Below, piece after piece: positions 22,200 through 33,729 of a DNA stretch of 64,000 bases. The number at the start of each line of letters is the position of its first letter. Positions within the stretch are counted from its first letter, which is position 1. A model generated the notes under the pieces. The model was given only the letters and a program-made list of their open reading frames with translations. It searched no databases and had not been told where the DNA came from. Both the position numbers and the translations under genes were made by a program. Origin of the DNA: Carposina sasakii (Eukaryota > Arthropoda > Insecta > Lepidoptera > Carposinidae). The stretch lies in the NCBI GenBank assembly GCA_014607495.2, contig CP053157.1, positions 5,146,001-5,210,000 on the forward strand, read 5' to 3'.

Positions 22200-22930
22200 T
22201 AAGACAAAAATTACGCCAACACGGGGAAAATGTTCACTTTAATTGCGGTACTTATACATGTAAGAAATGGTAGCAGCTGCGAAGTATATTCTCTCTATAT
22301 TAATCCCCGCAAAGTAAGGGTTCACGAAAAGGTAAAAAATTCAGAACAGATTTTACCTCAGGCACGTCTTCCTGTATAAATTACGCAACAAAGCTTATAC
22401 ACCGCAAAGAGACCTTAGAAAAAGCTTCATAAGTAATCGATTTTCCTTACAGGCCACACTTTCTAGTGTTTTAATATATTTTTAGATTGAGTGAACTAAG
22501 TGTTATAACTTCAGTCAAGTCGCTCAATATAATATGGCAAAATATTATGGTATATGATAAAATGGCAAAATTTTATAACAAACCCAATAACATTCACAGA
22601 TAAAGATTTCAAGCAGATTTCTTCCATTAAAAATTAGAATCCTGTAAAGGTTTTTTCAAACAAGTCTTGTTTCACTTCTCAGATAAAATCTACTTACGAA
22701 ATCTTGTGAAGATCTCTCATCGTAATCAAACTTTTTTATATAGGTATTAAGTACCTACCTTTTTTACTTTTCACAGAAATTGAAATGCTTTCATGTATAA
22801 TTAATTTGATTTAATAGCTTTTCTCAACTGAAGTAGGTAGGTACACTAGGGAGTTAAAGATTTTGTGGATGAAAAACTTCAAGAACGACAAACGTTTTCT
22901 TGTGAATTATTTTATTTCCTTAATGTAGAC
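22200..22930. other. Stretch without a gene
   Basis: AT-rich sequence, nothing recognised. Confidence 0.4.
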
Positions 22931-22944
22931 AAATTTATATACAT

Positions 22945-23110
22945 AATACACATGGCTGGGGTAGCGAGAAACTACAGGATCATAAAGGAGATCCCACAGC
23001 CACGTTTAGCACAGCTGTAACAGATGTACTGTACCTAAACAATCCGTGATAAATTGCTAGCTTATCGCTTAACGAGTTCCTTAGTCGACTCTTATGTCAT
23101 GCACGGAAAT
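22945..23110 (-). repeat. Interspersed repeat family R, copy 2
   Basis: Reverse orientation. On the minus strand it reads GCGATAAGCTAGCAATTTATC, later GCTAAACGTGGCTGTGGGAT, then TCCTTTATGATCCTGTAGTT, in the same order as the other family R copies. Confidence 0.5.
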
Positions 23111-23479
23111 AGGCCATCCAACCTGCAAACATAGGTAATATTTTCTAGAATTACTATACCAACCACCACAAACGAGCTCAAGTATTTAATTAATACAGAT
23201 TAAAATAAATTTATGTACATTTATGGCTAATAACTGGAAATTTTAATTATAACCTACCGACGACGCCATAACCAATCTGCGGTGGATTCTCGTAAATCCC
23301 TATTAGCTCAGCTTACCACGTAGCGTAAATATCCGTTTCCGATAGGCACGCTTCAGTTGTGTGGCAAACTGTATGTTTAATAGTGTAACATTTATCCATA
23401 TCAATTCCTGCTAAGATATGAAAAATACCAGAGCATTACATGTAAATAATAAATATAACCTGTACTGATGCGTAGCTAC

Positions 23480-23660
23480 TAGAATACATCGGCTGCATCT
23501 CCTTCCGTGCATGTCGTAAACGAACTCAGGGGTATTTCCTCAGACGTTGAGCTAGTTGTCACTGAACTTTTACATCTGGCCCTAGTGGGTGCGAAATGTG
23601 TCTGCAAGATGTCCTTCGTGACTCTGCAGTTCAGGCTACCTCATTTTAGGAACACAGTCG
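23480..23660 (+). repeat. Interspersed repeat family R, copy 3 (degenerate)
   Basis: Starts CTAGAATACATCGGCTGCAT, the same block as at 31045, and ends with the CTGCAGTTCAGGCTACC block. The middle is diverged. A small inverted-repeat element begins immediately after it. Confidence 0.45.
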
Positions 23661-23666
23661 TATATT

Positions 23667-23830
23667 GTATATATGTCGTGGCCAAATCACTTTAATAGTA
23701 ATTTCATGAAATGGTCGGTTAGGTTAGGTTAGTATCATGAAATGATCAATTCATTATCATCATATGGTCAAGGGCATTTTGACCATTTCATGATATAAAT
23801 AATTCAACGATATGGCCACGACATATATAC
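23667..23830. mobile_element. Small inverted-repeat element (MITE)
   Basis: Left end GTATATATGTCGTGGCCA and right end TGGCCACGACATATATAC are exact complements. Inner blocks with TTTCATGA continue the pairing imperfectly. The centre contains GGTTAGGTTAGGTTAG. The flanks are TA-rich, so the target duplication is unclear. Confidence 0.65.
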
Positions 23831-23839
23831 AGATACAGA

Positions 23840-25020
23840 TATATCTGTAATAAGAAAAAATATACGCGGTGCTTGTCTACAGATATTTTATAGTTTTTGC
23901 GGTGAAATGTCTAGTCTGAAGTTTAGACTTGGTGCTGTAATAAGGTTCTTTGAGTTTGTGCAAAATGAAAATATAATAGTTACGTAGTCTCATCCAAGAG
24001 ACTGATTAAAATTGCAACTGTCGCCAGTAAAACCGAGAAGTTTAAATATTTACTTGGTAAATAGTACCTAAGAGTTTTTAGTTTCAAAGCTCAGTTGAGT
24101 AAACGAGATTGAGAGTAGACTACTCTAAAATACTCATACTAACTAATACCAATATAAGTCAAGAGATGTATATCAATGATTCCAATTCCTAATTGTTTTA
24201 TTTATTTTCTGACTTTCATTTGTATCTTAAACTAAATTTTGCATTTCGTAAGCTCTTATGGAACATGCAATTACATAAATAGTACTAGTTCTTCGAGGTA
24301 AAAATTGGAAAACTCTGAAATTTCTACAAGAAATAGCTTTTTACCAAGATAGTGCACTAAAACGATTAGTCATGGTACCTTCGACAATTTTTCATCAGAG
24401 AATTTTGTAACAAAAGAAAGATAGTTTTCGAAACTTCTCTTCTAGTTAGTAAATCAAATGAAAGTCTAGAACAATGAACTCAAACTGGATAGGTACGAGT
24501 AGTATTTGTTTTTTTACTACACATAATAGAAAATGGGAAAATTCAAAGGGAGCACACGACACATGATTTTTATATATTTTAACACTCAATTAACTGTTAT
24601 AACGTTGCTGTCGAGGAAAAGTTTAGTAAACATACTTATAAAATTTAAATATAAAATTTATTCGTGATTTTCAATTTTTAAAGATTTGAACAAACATACT
24701 GCGAGCCGCTTTCCCTAAGGCAAAGCAATTGACTTGCCCGCACAGCCTCACAGTTATCTTTATTGACACATATAGATAAGAACACATTCAACCGAGAGAA
24801 AGGTAGTGCCTAGGGAGGGCACGTACATAGACGTCATCTTATTGGTTATGCCAAATCGTGATATTTACACACTTGGAAAAAATACTTACCTACTTAGTTC
24901 AGGCCGGATATTATCAACTATAGGTACACTCAAAATTGGTCAGAAGTGGCACCATGTGGTTCTATCGGCCTTTGGTGCTCTGCCTACCCCGTAAGGGATA
25001 AAAGCATTATTATATGTATG
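23840..25020. other. Stretch without a gene
   Basis: AT-rich, no supported exon or element. Confidence 0.4.
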
Positions 25021-25026
25021 TATTTT

Positions 25027-25308
25027 ATTATGTACTTTTATTCTGGCCGCGTGGTGCCGGCAGAGTAGAATTCGTACCACCCCATGTCTGCCCGTGGTTA
25101 TCGTACGAGGCGATTAAGGGTTTCCGGCAGGTGGGCAGCAGCGCCTCCCGTGTTGATAACATAGTCCAAAATAAAAACTGCATTCACCAACCCGCCTGCC
25201 CAGCGTGGTGACTATGGGCAAATACCCCCCATGGCAGTCTTGTGGCGTGCCCCGGGGGAGGACTACTTCCAACAGTGGACTGCAATAGGCTGATGATGAT
25301 GATGATGT
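25027..25308 (+). mobile_element. RTE-tail SINE-like element, copy 1
   Basis: Starts CCGCGTGGTGCCGGCAGAG and ends TGCAATAGGC followed by a TGATGATGATGATGATG run. The last coding-like triplets match the end of RTE-type reverse transcriptases (..QQWTAIG then TGA). This suggests a nonautonomous element using RTE machinery, or the RTE 3' end itself. Other copies: 29041, 33420 and inside the 34730 duplication. Confidence 0.65.
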
Positions 25309-25516
25309 TTCTGATTGATGGCAAATCATTTTATATACCCACGGCTGTGTTTTTGCACAGCGAGAACAGATGTAAGTAAACATTATCAATGATAAGTTGC
25401 TAGCTGATGATGTATTCTAGTGGAGCCCCGCATCAACACAGGACCGACCACCATTATATTATTTTTATTTATTACGAATATTTACAAGTAAGGGCAGGTA
25501 CCTACGTATATACCTA

Positions 25517-25769
25517 CAGGGTGTAACAAAAAGGGTATGTTAAGCGAAAAGCTATGTAAATAGCCCACTATAGAGAACCTATACACAAAATTTGAGACTC
25601 GAAATCAAATTTTTATTTTTCAAGATTGTATGAAAATTCCTGAGATATTTAAAAATTGTCCATACTATCGGGAAAAATAAACATGTGATTTCGAGTCTCA
25701 AATTTTGGAAATAGGTTCTCTATAGTGAGCAATTTATATAGCTTTTCGCTTAACATACCCCTTCTGTTA
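25517..25769. mobile_element. Palindromic TA-flanked MITE, family A, copy 3, right tip lost
   Basis: Left end CAGGGTGTAACAAAAAGGG after TA (25515-25516). The right end breaks off at CCCCTTCTGTTA and continues into unrelated sequence instead of the expected CACCCTG. Confidence 0.75.
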
Positions 25770-25774
25770 ACTTT

Positions 25775-27360
25775 GTTTTCGTTGCCAGGAAACTGGCAGT
25801 TTTTGCACCCTATGCTGATGCTACTTCTATCGACGATGCAAGAACGAAATGAAACTTCGGTGAAACAGTACCTATGCATGTTGTTGCGTATTACAATATC
25901 ACCCTCTACGTAGGTCTGTTTGCTGAAGAGGAATCTCCTTAAATATGATCTGAAGGTTTGGTTAATTACACTTCTTTGGCGATAGTATGATTATTACGAT
26001 TTGAAAGAATTATTAAACTAATATTATTATTAATCCTAATACGAAAACTTTAATTCTTGGCGCAATTCCAACTTCGGAGTTATTAGATATCACAGTATTG
26101 GAAAAATACCAAATCACACCTATCCAGTTCCCGCAATTGAAAAGTATTTCCTACTGCAGTCGCTAACCTAAGGACCAATTTTAAGAGCAATTTTAACTTT
26201 TACAACGCTGCCGTCCATAAGCTATAATGCCGTTATTCAACACGAGGTCGATTGCACATAACGGCATTATAACTTATGGACGGCAGAACGGCAGTTCGGA
26301 AACGAAATTATTATATCTACATCATATTTGAAATTAATAGGTTTGTGCCTCAATAATGAAATATTAGCTATGTAGCCCCTTATGTCAAGTACCTAGTACC
26401 TTATGTCTAGTACGAGTATATAAGTACTTGACATAACGGGTAATATGGTTAAAAAACTAAAGATTTTTAAACATATCGCTCACTATCTCTATATCTAGAT
26501 GATAGTGGTATAAGTAGGTATTTAAAGTTATAGAAAGGCTACTCTATATCTGTTAAGTAATATTACTTAACACTAGGACAATTTTCCCGAAATACCCTGA
26601 AGCTGAAAGGTTAGGTACTTACATAGAAACTAAAATCCCTGAGGTAAACTTCTCTTCTTTTCCTTAAAACTTATGATCCCTTTTGATTATAGACTTTTAT
26701 CTGGATAGATTTTTCGTGTTAGAAATGAAGGATGTTTGTTTTCGCCTCAATTTACACATAAATATAATGTGTTCCCAAAATTGTGAACCTACTCAAACAT
26801 CGTGCAAGTCGTAGCTATATGATAGTGACGTCACAACTCAATTATATGACATAACCGTATATGAAATTCATATACGGTTGTATAAGAAAATGTTCGACGT
26901 ATTACGACGTACTATGAGTACCTACTTAGTTTTCTAAATACCTCTATTTTTATATTTCGAAATAAATTGTGAATCGGATTGAAGGAATGGAAGTAAATAT
27001 AAGTACTTAAGTCCATTTTCCTTGAAACAACACAAAGAAGAGAAATACGAAAATCGCTAACACTAATGGAAAGTTTATTGCCGTGAAAACATCCTTCTAA
27101 AATTGCCCTGTCCCGTCCATTTAGACTAATTCACATTTTGTCGGATCAGCGACGTAGTGAGTAAAGTTAGGAAGAGCTTTATATTGGATTCAGTAAATAG
27201 ATACAAAACTTCACAAGATCATAGGATACCTACAACGAGATTACCTACTAAGTTTCAAAGTTATTCCGGAAATTAAACTCCGTCTTTTCTATAGCTTTGA
27301 TTATTTCGAAGTCTCTTTAACTTTGTGCCTACGTAGGTTAACAATATCGATCTCTCATAC
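25775..27360. other. Stretch without a gene; holds two small hairpins
   Basis: No supported exon. The hairpins at 26208-26286 and near 26850-26877 are the only structure noticed. Confidence 0.45.
26208..26286. repeat. 79-base hairpin, one mismatch in 29 pairs
   Basis: Arms 26208-26236 and 26258-26286 pair with a single mismatch around a 21-base loop. AACG lies directly on both sides (26204-26207, 26287-26290), which could be a 4-base target duplication of a tiny MITE. A small-RNA hairpin is the alternative. Confidence 0.6.
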
Positions 27361-27364
27361 TATC

Positions 27365-27475
27365 AGGCGATAAGCCACTCAAATCATTTACATCTGTCCC
27401 ATGTAGTATCTCCTTTATGATACTGTAGTTCTGGCTAGCACATTTCGGAAACATAGCCGGGTGTACATGTCTGTA
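27365..27475 (+). repeat. Interspersed repeat family R, copy 4
   Basis: Contains AGGCGATAAGCC, ACATCTGTCCCATGTAG, then TCCTTTATGATACTGTAGTT and CTGGCTAGCACATTTCGG. It ends where the SINE tail begins. Confidence 0.5.
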
Positions 27476-27484
27476 TATAAATAA

Positions 27485-27717
27485 TAAATAAATAAATATT
27501 CACAACACGTTGACCTAGTCCCACACTAAGATCCCTAATGTCTTGTGTCGTGGGTACCTACTATGCAATGGATAAATGCACAGATAAGTATAGAAACATC
27601 CATGACTCGGAAACAAACATCGATATTTATCATATCAATATTTGCACCTACCGGGATTCGAACCCAGGACCTATGTCGTCGTAGGCAGCGCCACTACCAA
27701 CTACACCAATCGGTCGT
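27485..27717 (-). mobile_element. tRNA-derived SINE
   Basis: On the minus strand the 5' part carries pol III promoter boxes: a box A-like TGGTGTAGTTGG (27697-27708) and a perfect B box GGTTCGAATCC (27654-27664). The body follows (GAGTCATGGATGTTTCTATA, GGGACTAGGTCAACGTG) and a TATTTATTTATTATTTA tail. It matches my memory of a common lepidopteran SINE. It is not a functional tRNA: there is no 3' acceptor arm after the B box. Confidence 0.75.
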
Positions 27718-27784
27718 CATGTATGTTTGTCAATTTATATTAAAACATACATAGATATAGTCACGCCTAATAACCCCCAAAAAG

Positions 27785-28504
27785 GTTGGGCAGAAGTAAA
27801 TTACACACCCACTTTTTACCAGTTAGCCTACCAAGTCCCACGTGGTAAGGGGTGAGCCTACAGCCGCTTTTCGGGCACAAATACTACAATCTAGGGACCG
27901 GTAACAAATCCAATAGGAAAGGTTGACTTGCCTACTAAGGTACCTATTAGTCGAACCCACTTACACCCTACATTAAAAGTTCAATAAAATTTAGTTAAAT
28001 TACTTGCATATCTATCTGTCGCAGTAAGATAGATAAAGCCGTAAAAACATAGTTATTCATTACTATCTCACTAGGAATATACCTATAGTTATCGTCTTAA
28101 ACTTAAACATGTAACCTAACACCGAAGAAATCGGCGGCGGCGGTCGCCGTTGCCTCATTCTTCTAACCTATATTGCCAGATTCGGATCCGCCGAAAAGTG
28201 AGTTAGTGAGATAGTAAGATAGTAATGAATCGCTTTCGTATAACTATGTTACGGATTTATCTATCTTACTGCGACAGATAGATATGCAAGTAATTTAACT
28301 AAATTTTATTGAACTTTTAATGTAGGGTGTAAGTGGGTTCGACTATAACCTTAGTAGGCACGTAAACCTTTCCTATTGGATTTGTTACCGGTCCCTAGAT
28401 TGTAGTATTTATGCCCGAAAAGCGGCTGTAGGCTCACCCCTTACCACGTGGGACTTGATAGGCTAACTGGTGAAAAGTGGGTGTGTAATTTACTTCTGCC
28501 CAAC
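27785..28504. mobile_element. 720 bp foldback element with ~300 base arms and GC-rich core
   Basis: Left arm 27785-28078 and right arm 28193-28504 are inverted copies at roughly 95% identity, starting GTTGGGCAGAAGTAAATTAC on each strand. The core (about 28120-28160) is unusually GC-rich (GGCGGCGGCGGTCGCCG). No clear target duplication was seen. A short extra copy of the arm piece TTTATCTATCTTACTGCGACA follows at 28507. Confidence 0.75.
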
Positions 28505-28750
28505 GGCTTTATCTATCTTACTGCGACATATCCATGTATGTTGTCTGTTAGCTAAAATTACTCTACACCACACTGTACCGTTCTGAAGGCTCGATCCATC
28601 TTCATCAATACGTACGGTCACGTAATTGATAGACCATTTTCAGAAAATCCAATAATACTACCGAACGTACTCGTTTACAAATACCTTGTCAAATAAAAAA
28701 TAAGTGAATGGTCCGTCCGCTAGGAAAATAACAATATACGTTGAACTATA

Positions 28751-29016
28751 CAGGATGTAACAAAAGGGTATATTAAGCGAAAATAAATAATAATAAGTAA
28801 ATAGCCCACTAAAAGGAACCAACCTACAAAATTTCAGACTCGAAATCACAAGTTTATTTTTTCAAATAGTATGAAGTAGTCCTAAGCAATTCAGTAATGT
28901 TCATACAATCTTGAAAAATAGACATGTGATTTCGAGTCTCAAATTTTGGAAATAGATTCTCTACAGTGAGCTATTCACATAGCTTTTAGCTTAACATACC
29001 CTTTCTGTTACACCTG
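28751..29016. mobile_element. Palindromic TA-flanked MITE, family A, copy 4
   Basis: TA on both sides (28749-28750, 29017-29018). The two halves pair around 28885. One stretch near 28785 (AATAAATAATAATAAGTAA) is an insertion or divergence relative to the other copies. Confidence 0.75.
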
Positions 29017-29040
29017 TATATTGAATCGGTAAGTCAGCTT

Positions 29041-29212
29041 GGTGGGCAGCAGCGCCTCCCGTGTTGACAACATACATAGTCCAAAATACAAACTGCGGTC
29101 ACCAACCCGTCTGCCCAGCGTGGTGACTATGGGCATATACCCCTCATGGCAGTCTTGTGGCGTCCCTGGGGGAGGCCTACGTCCAGCAGTGGACTGCGAT
29201 AGGCTGATGATC
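29041..29212 (+). mobile_element. RTE-tail SINE-like element, copy 2, 5'-truncated
   Basis: Begins GTGGGCAGCAGCGCCTCCCG and ends GCGATAGGCTGATGATC. Same 3' end as the 25027 copy but only two TGA units. It abuts family A copy 4 after a 22-base gap. Confidence 0.65.
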
Positions 29213-29219
29213 AAGTCAG

Positions 29220-29785
29220 CTACATACAAGTATAAAATTCTTCCTTTACCTACTGACTGGCTGACTGACAGACAGACAACATATAACGGAAACATATAGC
29301 ACAATATACAATAGTTAAAACTTAATATTCTATTTTTAACTGCGCTTTCTAGTAAATTTTTCTTGTTAGCTTATTTCTGGAACATATGCCAGGCACAGTC
29401 TTTAAATTCTGTATATTCTCAGCCATGCAAACCTGTAAGGCTGAACCGCGCATGGTCTTTCGAGCCGGATATGGTCCTTCAAGCCGGATTTGGACCACTG
29501 GGCTATTTAACATCGTGGGCAGCGTTATACCTACTTAACAAATACATAATCAAAATGTGTTATTGAGTTTTTTTTTAATAAAAAATCTTTTACAATCTCT
29601 AAATGCCAATGAGTGATCGAGCTTAAGAAAACCAAAGACCCTCTTAGTTTTGAGTGCGAAGTGGAACTAGTGCGAGTATAAGCCATTCCAAGCATTTTCA
29701 CTTAGATAGAATAGAGTGGAGCTTTTAGTTAGGAACATATATTTTATAATGTTGTACCTATACATTACTGTAAGATAAATTATAA
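29220..29785. other. Stretch without a gene
   Basis: Nothing recognised. Confidence 0.4.
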
Positions 29786-29790
29786 AGATA

Positions 29791-30169
29791 CAGGATGATT
29801 TTTGGTCGTTAACTTTTCCGAAAACTACGGAATCTCCTCATCATCACGATGATTTTTCTCCATGGAAGCATACCTGGGAAGTGTCTGGTTTCCAAAATAT
29901 TAGGATCCAAAGTTGAGTAAATAGACTGCGTTTTTCTGCATAAATGCACATTGACGCGTGTAGCAAGATTTTTTCACGAGAAATAATTAATATCTGTCTA
30001 TGAAAAAAACTAGCATAAACACTGGACACTAAATTTCGCCTGAACAAGTAATAAAAAAAAATTCAGAAAAATTTACATCATTTCCCAGCATTTTTTTTGC
30101 ATAAACTTACTTTATTTGATGTATAGAGTACGTACCGTTCGCTAAGGGTGGCAATGAAAAAACATTCTG
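29791..30169 (+). mobile_element. MITE family B, complete copy 3
   Basis: 379 bp with TA at 29789-29790 and 30170-30171, identical in length to the copy at 3335. Left end CAGGATGATTTTTGGTCG, right end GTGGCAATGAAAAAACATTCTG. Confidence 0.8.
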
Positions 30170-30179
30170 TATATACATT

Positions 30180-31025
30180 TCATCTAAGTTTTAGCACCAA
30201 TTACCTGAAATAAACTACCATTCATACTCAATGTAGAGTACGTAAGTTCATATGAGAACATTAATAACATTTAAGTCCGTAATACATAAAATTAATGGCC
30301 ATAGGTACTGACGTCACTGAAGGCTAGGACCATTTATTTTCATAATCACTGAGTGGGTACAGTATTCATCTAAAATTATTAGGTACGAACCTAGTAATAA
30401 GTGTGAAGATTTTAATTGTGTGTAGTTTGTATAGTCCACGCTTTGTTACTGGGTGTGCTTTGTGTAAATAAGAAGGACATAATTACATACGCGACAGTCA
30501 TTTCTTGTAAAACGTTTATATGCTCTACAAAATGTACTTTAATTCGACTTTAACTCTTGTTTCTATGTATATTGCGTCTACGTGCATTATATTACTATAT
30601 AATATTACTTGTATTGTATCCAGAGACTTCTAGAACTGCACAATAAAATAAAATTAGCTTAGTATTAATGGATTTTTGTTGTAAATACTATATTGACCTA
30701 TATAAATGTGCAGGTTGAATGAAAACCACCCGAAACAAGATTAATAGCCTACAAAATGAAATCTCGCCGAATAATTTATCTAAATCCACTTGTAAAACGC
30801 ATTACCGTTTCATAAGCGCCGCCATTACTGCACTGGTGGCAGGAGTGATTTATATTCCTATATCTCCGGAAATGCTCCGGAAAACATCTGAACCATCGGG
30901 CCCACCTCAATCACAGTGCAAACAAGCGAGTAGTTTATTTTTGAAGGTATCAAGTTATTGTATCATATCAAATAACGCTTGATAATAAATAGTTGAAGCG
31001 TTTTTATATACTAACACAATTTCTC
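30180..31025. other. Stretch without a recognised gene
   Basis: An 87-codon frame at 30719-30982 begins with an ATG but has no motif I recognise and no splice support. Left uncalled. Confidence 0.4.
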
Positions 31026-31034
31026 GTGCTGATG

Positions 31035-31212
31035 TGACTTCACTAGAATACATCAGCTGCATTCGGCATGGCAAGCAGGAACTCGGATATTCTCTCAAGC
31101 TAGAAACTTTTCACTATTAACATCAGTCCCCGCTATGCTAAATGTGGCTGTGGGATTTCCCTTATGATCCAGAAGTTCTGGCTACCGCATTTCAAAAACA
31201 CAGCTGTGTTTA
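31035..31212 (+). repeat. Interspersed repeat family R, copy 5
   Basis: The best preserved copy: CTAGAATACATCAGCTGCAT, then CAGTCCCCGCTATGCTAAAT, GTGGCTGTGGGATTT, and AGTTCTGGCTACCGCATTTC. It ends at the next MITE. Confidence 0.55.
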
Positions 31213-31214
31213 TA

Positions 31215-31372
31215 CAGGGTGCTTTTTCGTTGCCACCCTTAACGAAGGGTACGTACTCTATACATCAAATAAAGTAAGTTTATGCAAAAAAAACGCTGGG
31301 AATGATGTAAATTTTTTTGATATATTTTTTTTAAATTACTTGATCAGGTGATATTTATAGTGTCCAGTGTTT
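31215..31372 (-). mobile_element. MITE family B, copy 4, truncated
   Basis: Reverse orientation. It starts after TA (31213-31214) with CAGGGTGCTTTTTCGTTGCC, the family B right end read backwards, and breaks off after TGTCCAGTGTTTATGCTA. Confidence 0.65.
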
Positions 31373-31379
31373 ATGCTAT

Positions 31380-32930
31380 CACAGTATGTATCATAATTAA
31401 GGTAACTACTTGCTTTAGTTACACCATGCCTTTCTTCATCTCCGCAGAAACCTTGGTTAAGAATGTAGATTACCGGCAGGTGTTATTTATTTTTGGGTTG
31501 TTTAAATTCACCTCCTTTTTTGTTTGGTAGCGGTTTCATTTTTGGGGTGCGAACATAGAAAGTAACATATAATTAGACAATCGACAAACAAGTGTTAATG
31601 CTTTCATGTCGAATAAATGATTTTGAATTTTGTTCTGCGCAGTTCTTTTTAATTATTAGTTAATCTCGAACTTTATCACAGTTACACAGGGCTTAAAAGT
31701 ACCTATAGATAAAATAAACAATTTAAAAAGTTTGTCAGTTTTATGGCAGTATCTTTTACTTTACACCATAACACTTGCCTGTTCGAATAATATCAAATTA
31801 CCCACTATACTTCACTGTTACTACATATACACACTGTTGAATTTCTGAAATGGCGTACCCAGAAATGTATCTTCATAAAGGAGATTCCTTGGCCATGCTT
31901 AGCATTCTAATAATATATTAGTCCAACCAGTACCTACCTACAAATGAGGCTCTTACAAAGTTTATTGGCAAGCTGCCAGACTGCTCGTTCCGTGAGAAGC
32001 TACAAGTGAATGCAATCACTTTGCATCCGTGATTTGACAAAGTTGATAGACGCTACCGTGACAGACAAGCTAGAGCTTCAAGCTTAGATACGAATACGAA
32101 TACCTAGGTATTGTAGATATAGATCGCAAGCACTTAGCTTTTATTAGCACTTTTATGCATGTTATTAGTATAATGTAACATATTACATTTCGCAAAAAAA
32201 AATTTTTGTATATCTACTACTTATAAAGGTAGAGAAAAGTTAGACATCTTATGTACGTATCTCTATCTGTAAAAAAAGTCGCGAACCTTGTTAAACATAC
32301 ATACTTCAGGTAAATTAAAATGGCGTACTTATCTTTTTCTTTTAGTAACTAATTAGGTGAACCCAAACGGACCTGAAGCAAAAGAAGCATAATAAATATA
32401 GCGAACGAGGAAATTACCTTTTCTAAGATCGTTCTTGCTTCCCTTTTTAAAAGTCAAGCCAATGATGAAGCTTCTCACAGTCTGCAGATTAAAATATCGG
32501 TATTTAATTTATTTCTGTTAAGTGATTCCGCCGTGGGAACAGATCCGTATGTATATGTGTGTGTGTATACATACGAGTATGATTTAGCTGTTTAGCAACG
32601 CCTAAGGTAGAGCCACATATATTCACTGACACTATGGATATCGAATATCAACTACTATGAGTAGATTTATAGCTATTCCACTCTAGACCAATGAAAGGAT
32701 AGTATCACTTATCAGGACTGGGAGATAAAGAAGAAGGGGGAAATTATTCATACAAAAAGGGTGACGGGTGGAAGGGTACAGCCAAATATAAGCCAGTGAT
32801 TGATTTAATATTGCGCTATATGGAACACATTCTTTTCTGCTTTCCTATAGACTCGCTATAGCTACGGAAGCTCAAACAAATTCCCGACTGTATTTTCGCT
32901 ACTCACATAGCGAGCGAATACCGCGTATAT
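31380..32930. other. Stretch without a recognised gene
   Basis: Mostly AT-rich. 31855-31915 contains a short reversed piece resembling family R (CTTCATAAAGGAGATTCC). A small TATGTGTGTGTGTATAC microsatellite is at about 32550-32570. Confidence 0.4.
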
Positions 32931-32969
32931 CTGAACAGTCCTTTATAAAATACAGACGCTTCTACATAA

Positions 32970-33188
32970 TTTGATTCGACCCGTAGCGTGGGCGTGAAGT
33001 CATCGTCTCGTTTATTCGCAAGTCGAGATCTGCTAAACAAATACGAGTTCCAATGGCAAACGAAAATGTACACCGAGTACGAATATACCATCCCCGAGCT
33101 TGCCATAAACAACTTTTATGACCTTCTTTTTCATAGATATACATCTGGATGCACGTCGGAAGGTACCTACGTACATACGCGTACATGA
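32970..33188 (+). CDS. Possible exon of an unknown gene (tentative)
   Basis: An open stretch with codon composition less AT-rich than its surroundings reads SRDLLNKYEFQWQTKMYTEY, then EYTIPELAINNFYDLLFHRY, ending at TGA 33186-33188. There is no clear acceptor and no upstream ATG in frame (the frame opens after TAA at 32967). I do not recognise it. The minus strand is also open. Confidence 0.22.
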   Translation, partial: FDSTRSVGVKSSSRLFASRDLLNKYEFQWQTKMYTEYEYTIPELAINNFYDLLFHRYTSGCTSEGTYVHTRT

Positions 33189-33418
33189 CAAAAATAATAT
33201 AATATATGTTCTAATTTATGCTCTAGCTCTACTGTTTGAAATATAATTTGTTATATCATTTAAAATGCGGCTAAATTTAAGTATAATCTTAGGTAGTATA
33301 GATTTATTATTCGATAGAAAATACACAAATGTGTCAAAATGTAGGTGTTCACTAGTTTAACCCCGAAGTATTTGTTTGTTTAGTTAAATTTTTCGTTCCT
33401 GAAATATAGGGTAGGATA

Positions 33419-33722
33419 TCATCATCATCAGTCTATTGCAGTCCAATGCTGGACGTAGGCCTCCCCCAGAGCACGTCACAAGACTGCCGTGGGGGGTATT
33501 TGCCCATAGTCACCACGCTGGGCAGGCGGGTGGGTGAACGCAGTTTGTATTTTGGACTATGTTATCAACACGGGAGGCGCTACTGCCCATCTCCCGGAAA
33601 CCCTTAATCGCCTCATACGATACCCACGGGCAGACATGGGGTGGTACTAATTCTACTCTGCCGGCACCACGCGGCCATAGAGGAATGAGATTTCCTCTAT
33701 GACGCGGCCAAGGGTAGGGTAT
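33419..33722 (-). mobile_element. RTE-tail SINE-like element, copy 3
   Basis: Reverse orientation, beginning with the (ATC)n tail and TCTATTGCAGTCCAATGCTG. It is the longest copy: it extends past CCGGCACCACGCGGCC to a short palindrome (CATAGAGGAATGAGATTTCC and complement) and GGTAGGGTAT. Confidence 0.7.
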
Positions 33723-33729
33723 ACAGACC

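Noticed and set aside
23715..23735. Telomeric TTAGG repeat
   Set aside because: Only three units (GGTTAGGTTAGGTTAG) inside a small inverted-repeat element; far too short for a telomere tract.
27650..27717. A tRNA gene
   Set aside because: The A and B boxes are present but there is no paired acceptor stem, and a SINE body and tail follow; this is a tRNA-derived SINE.
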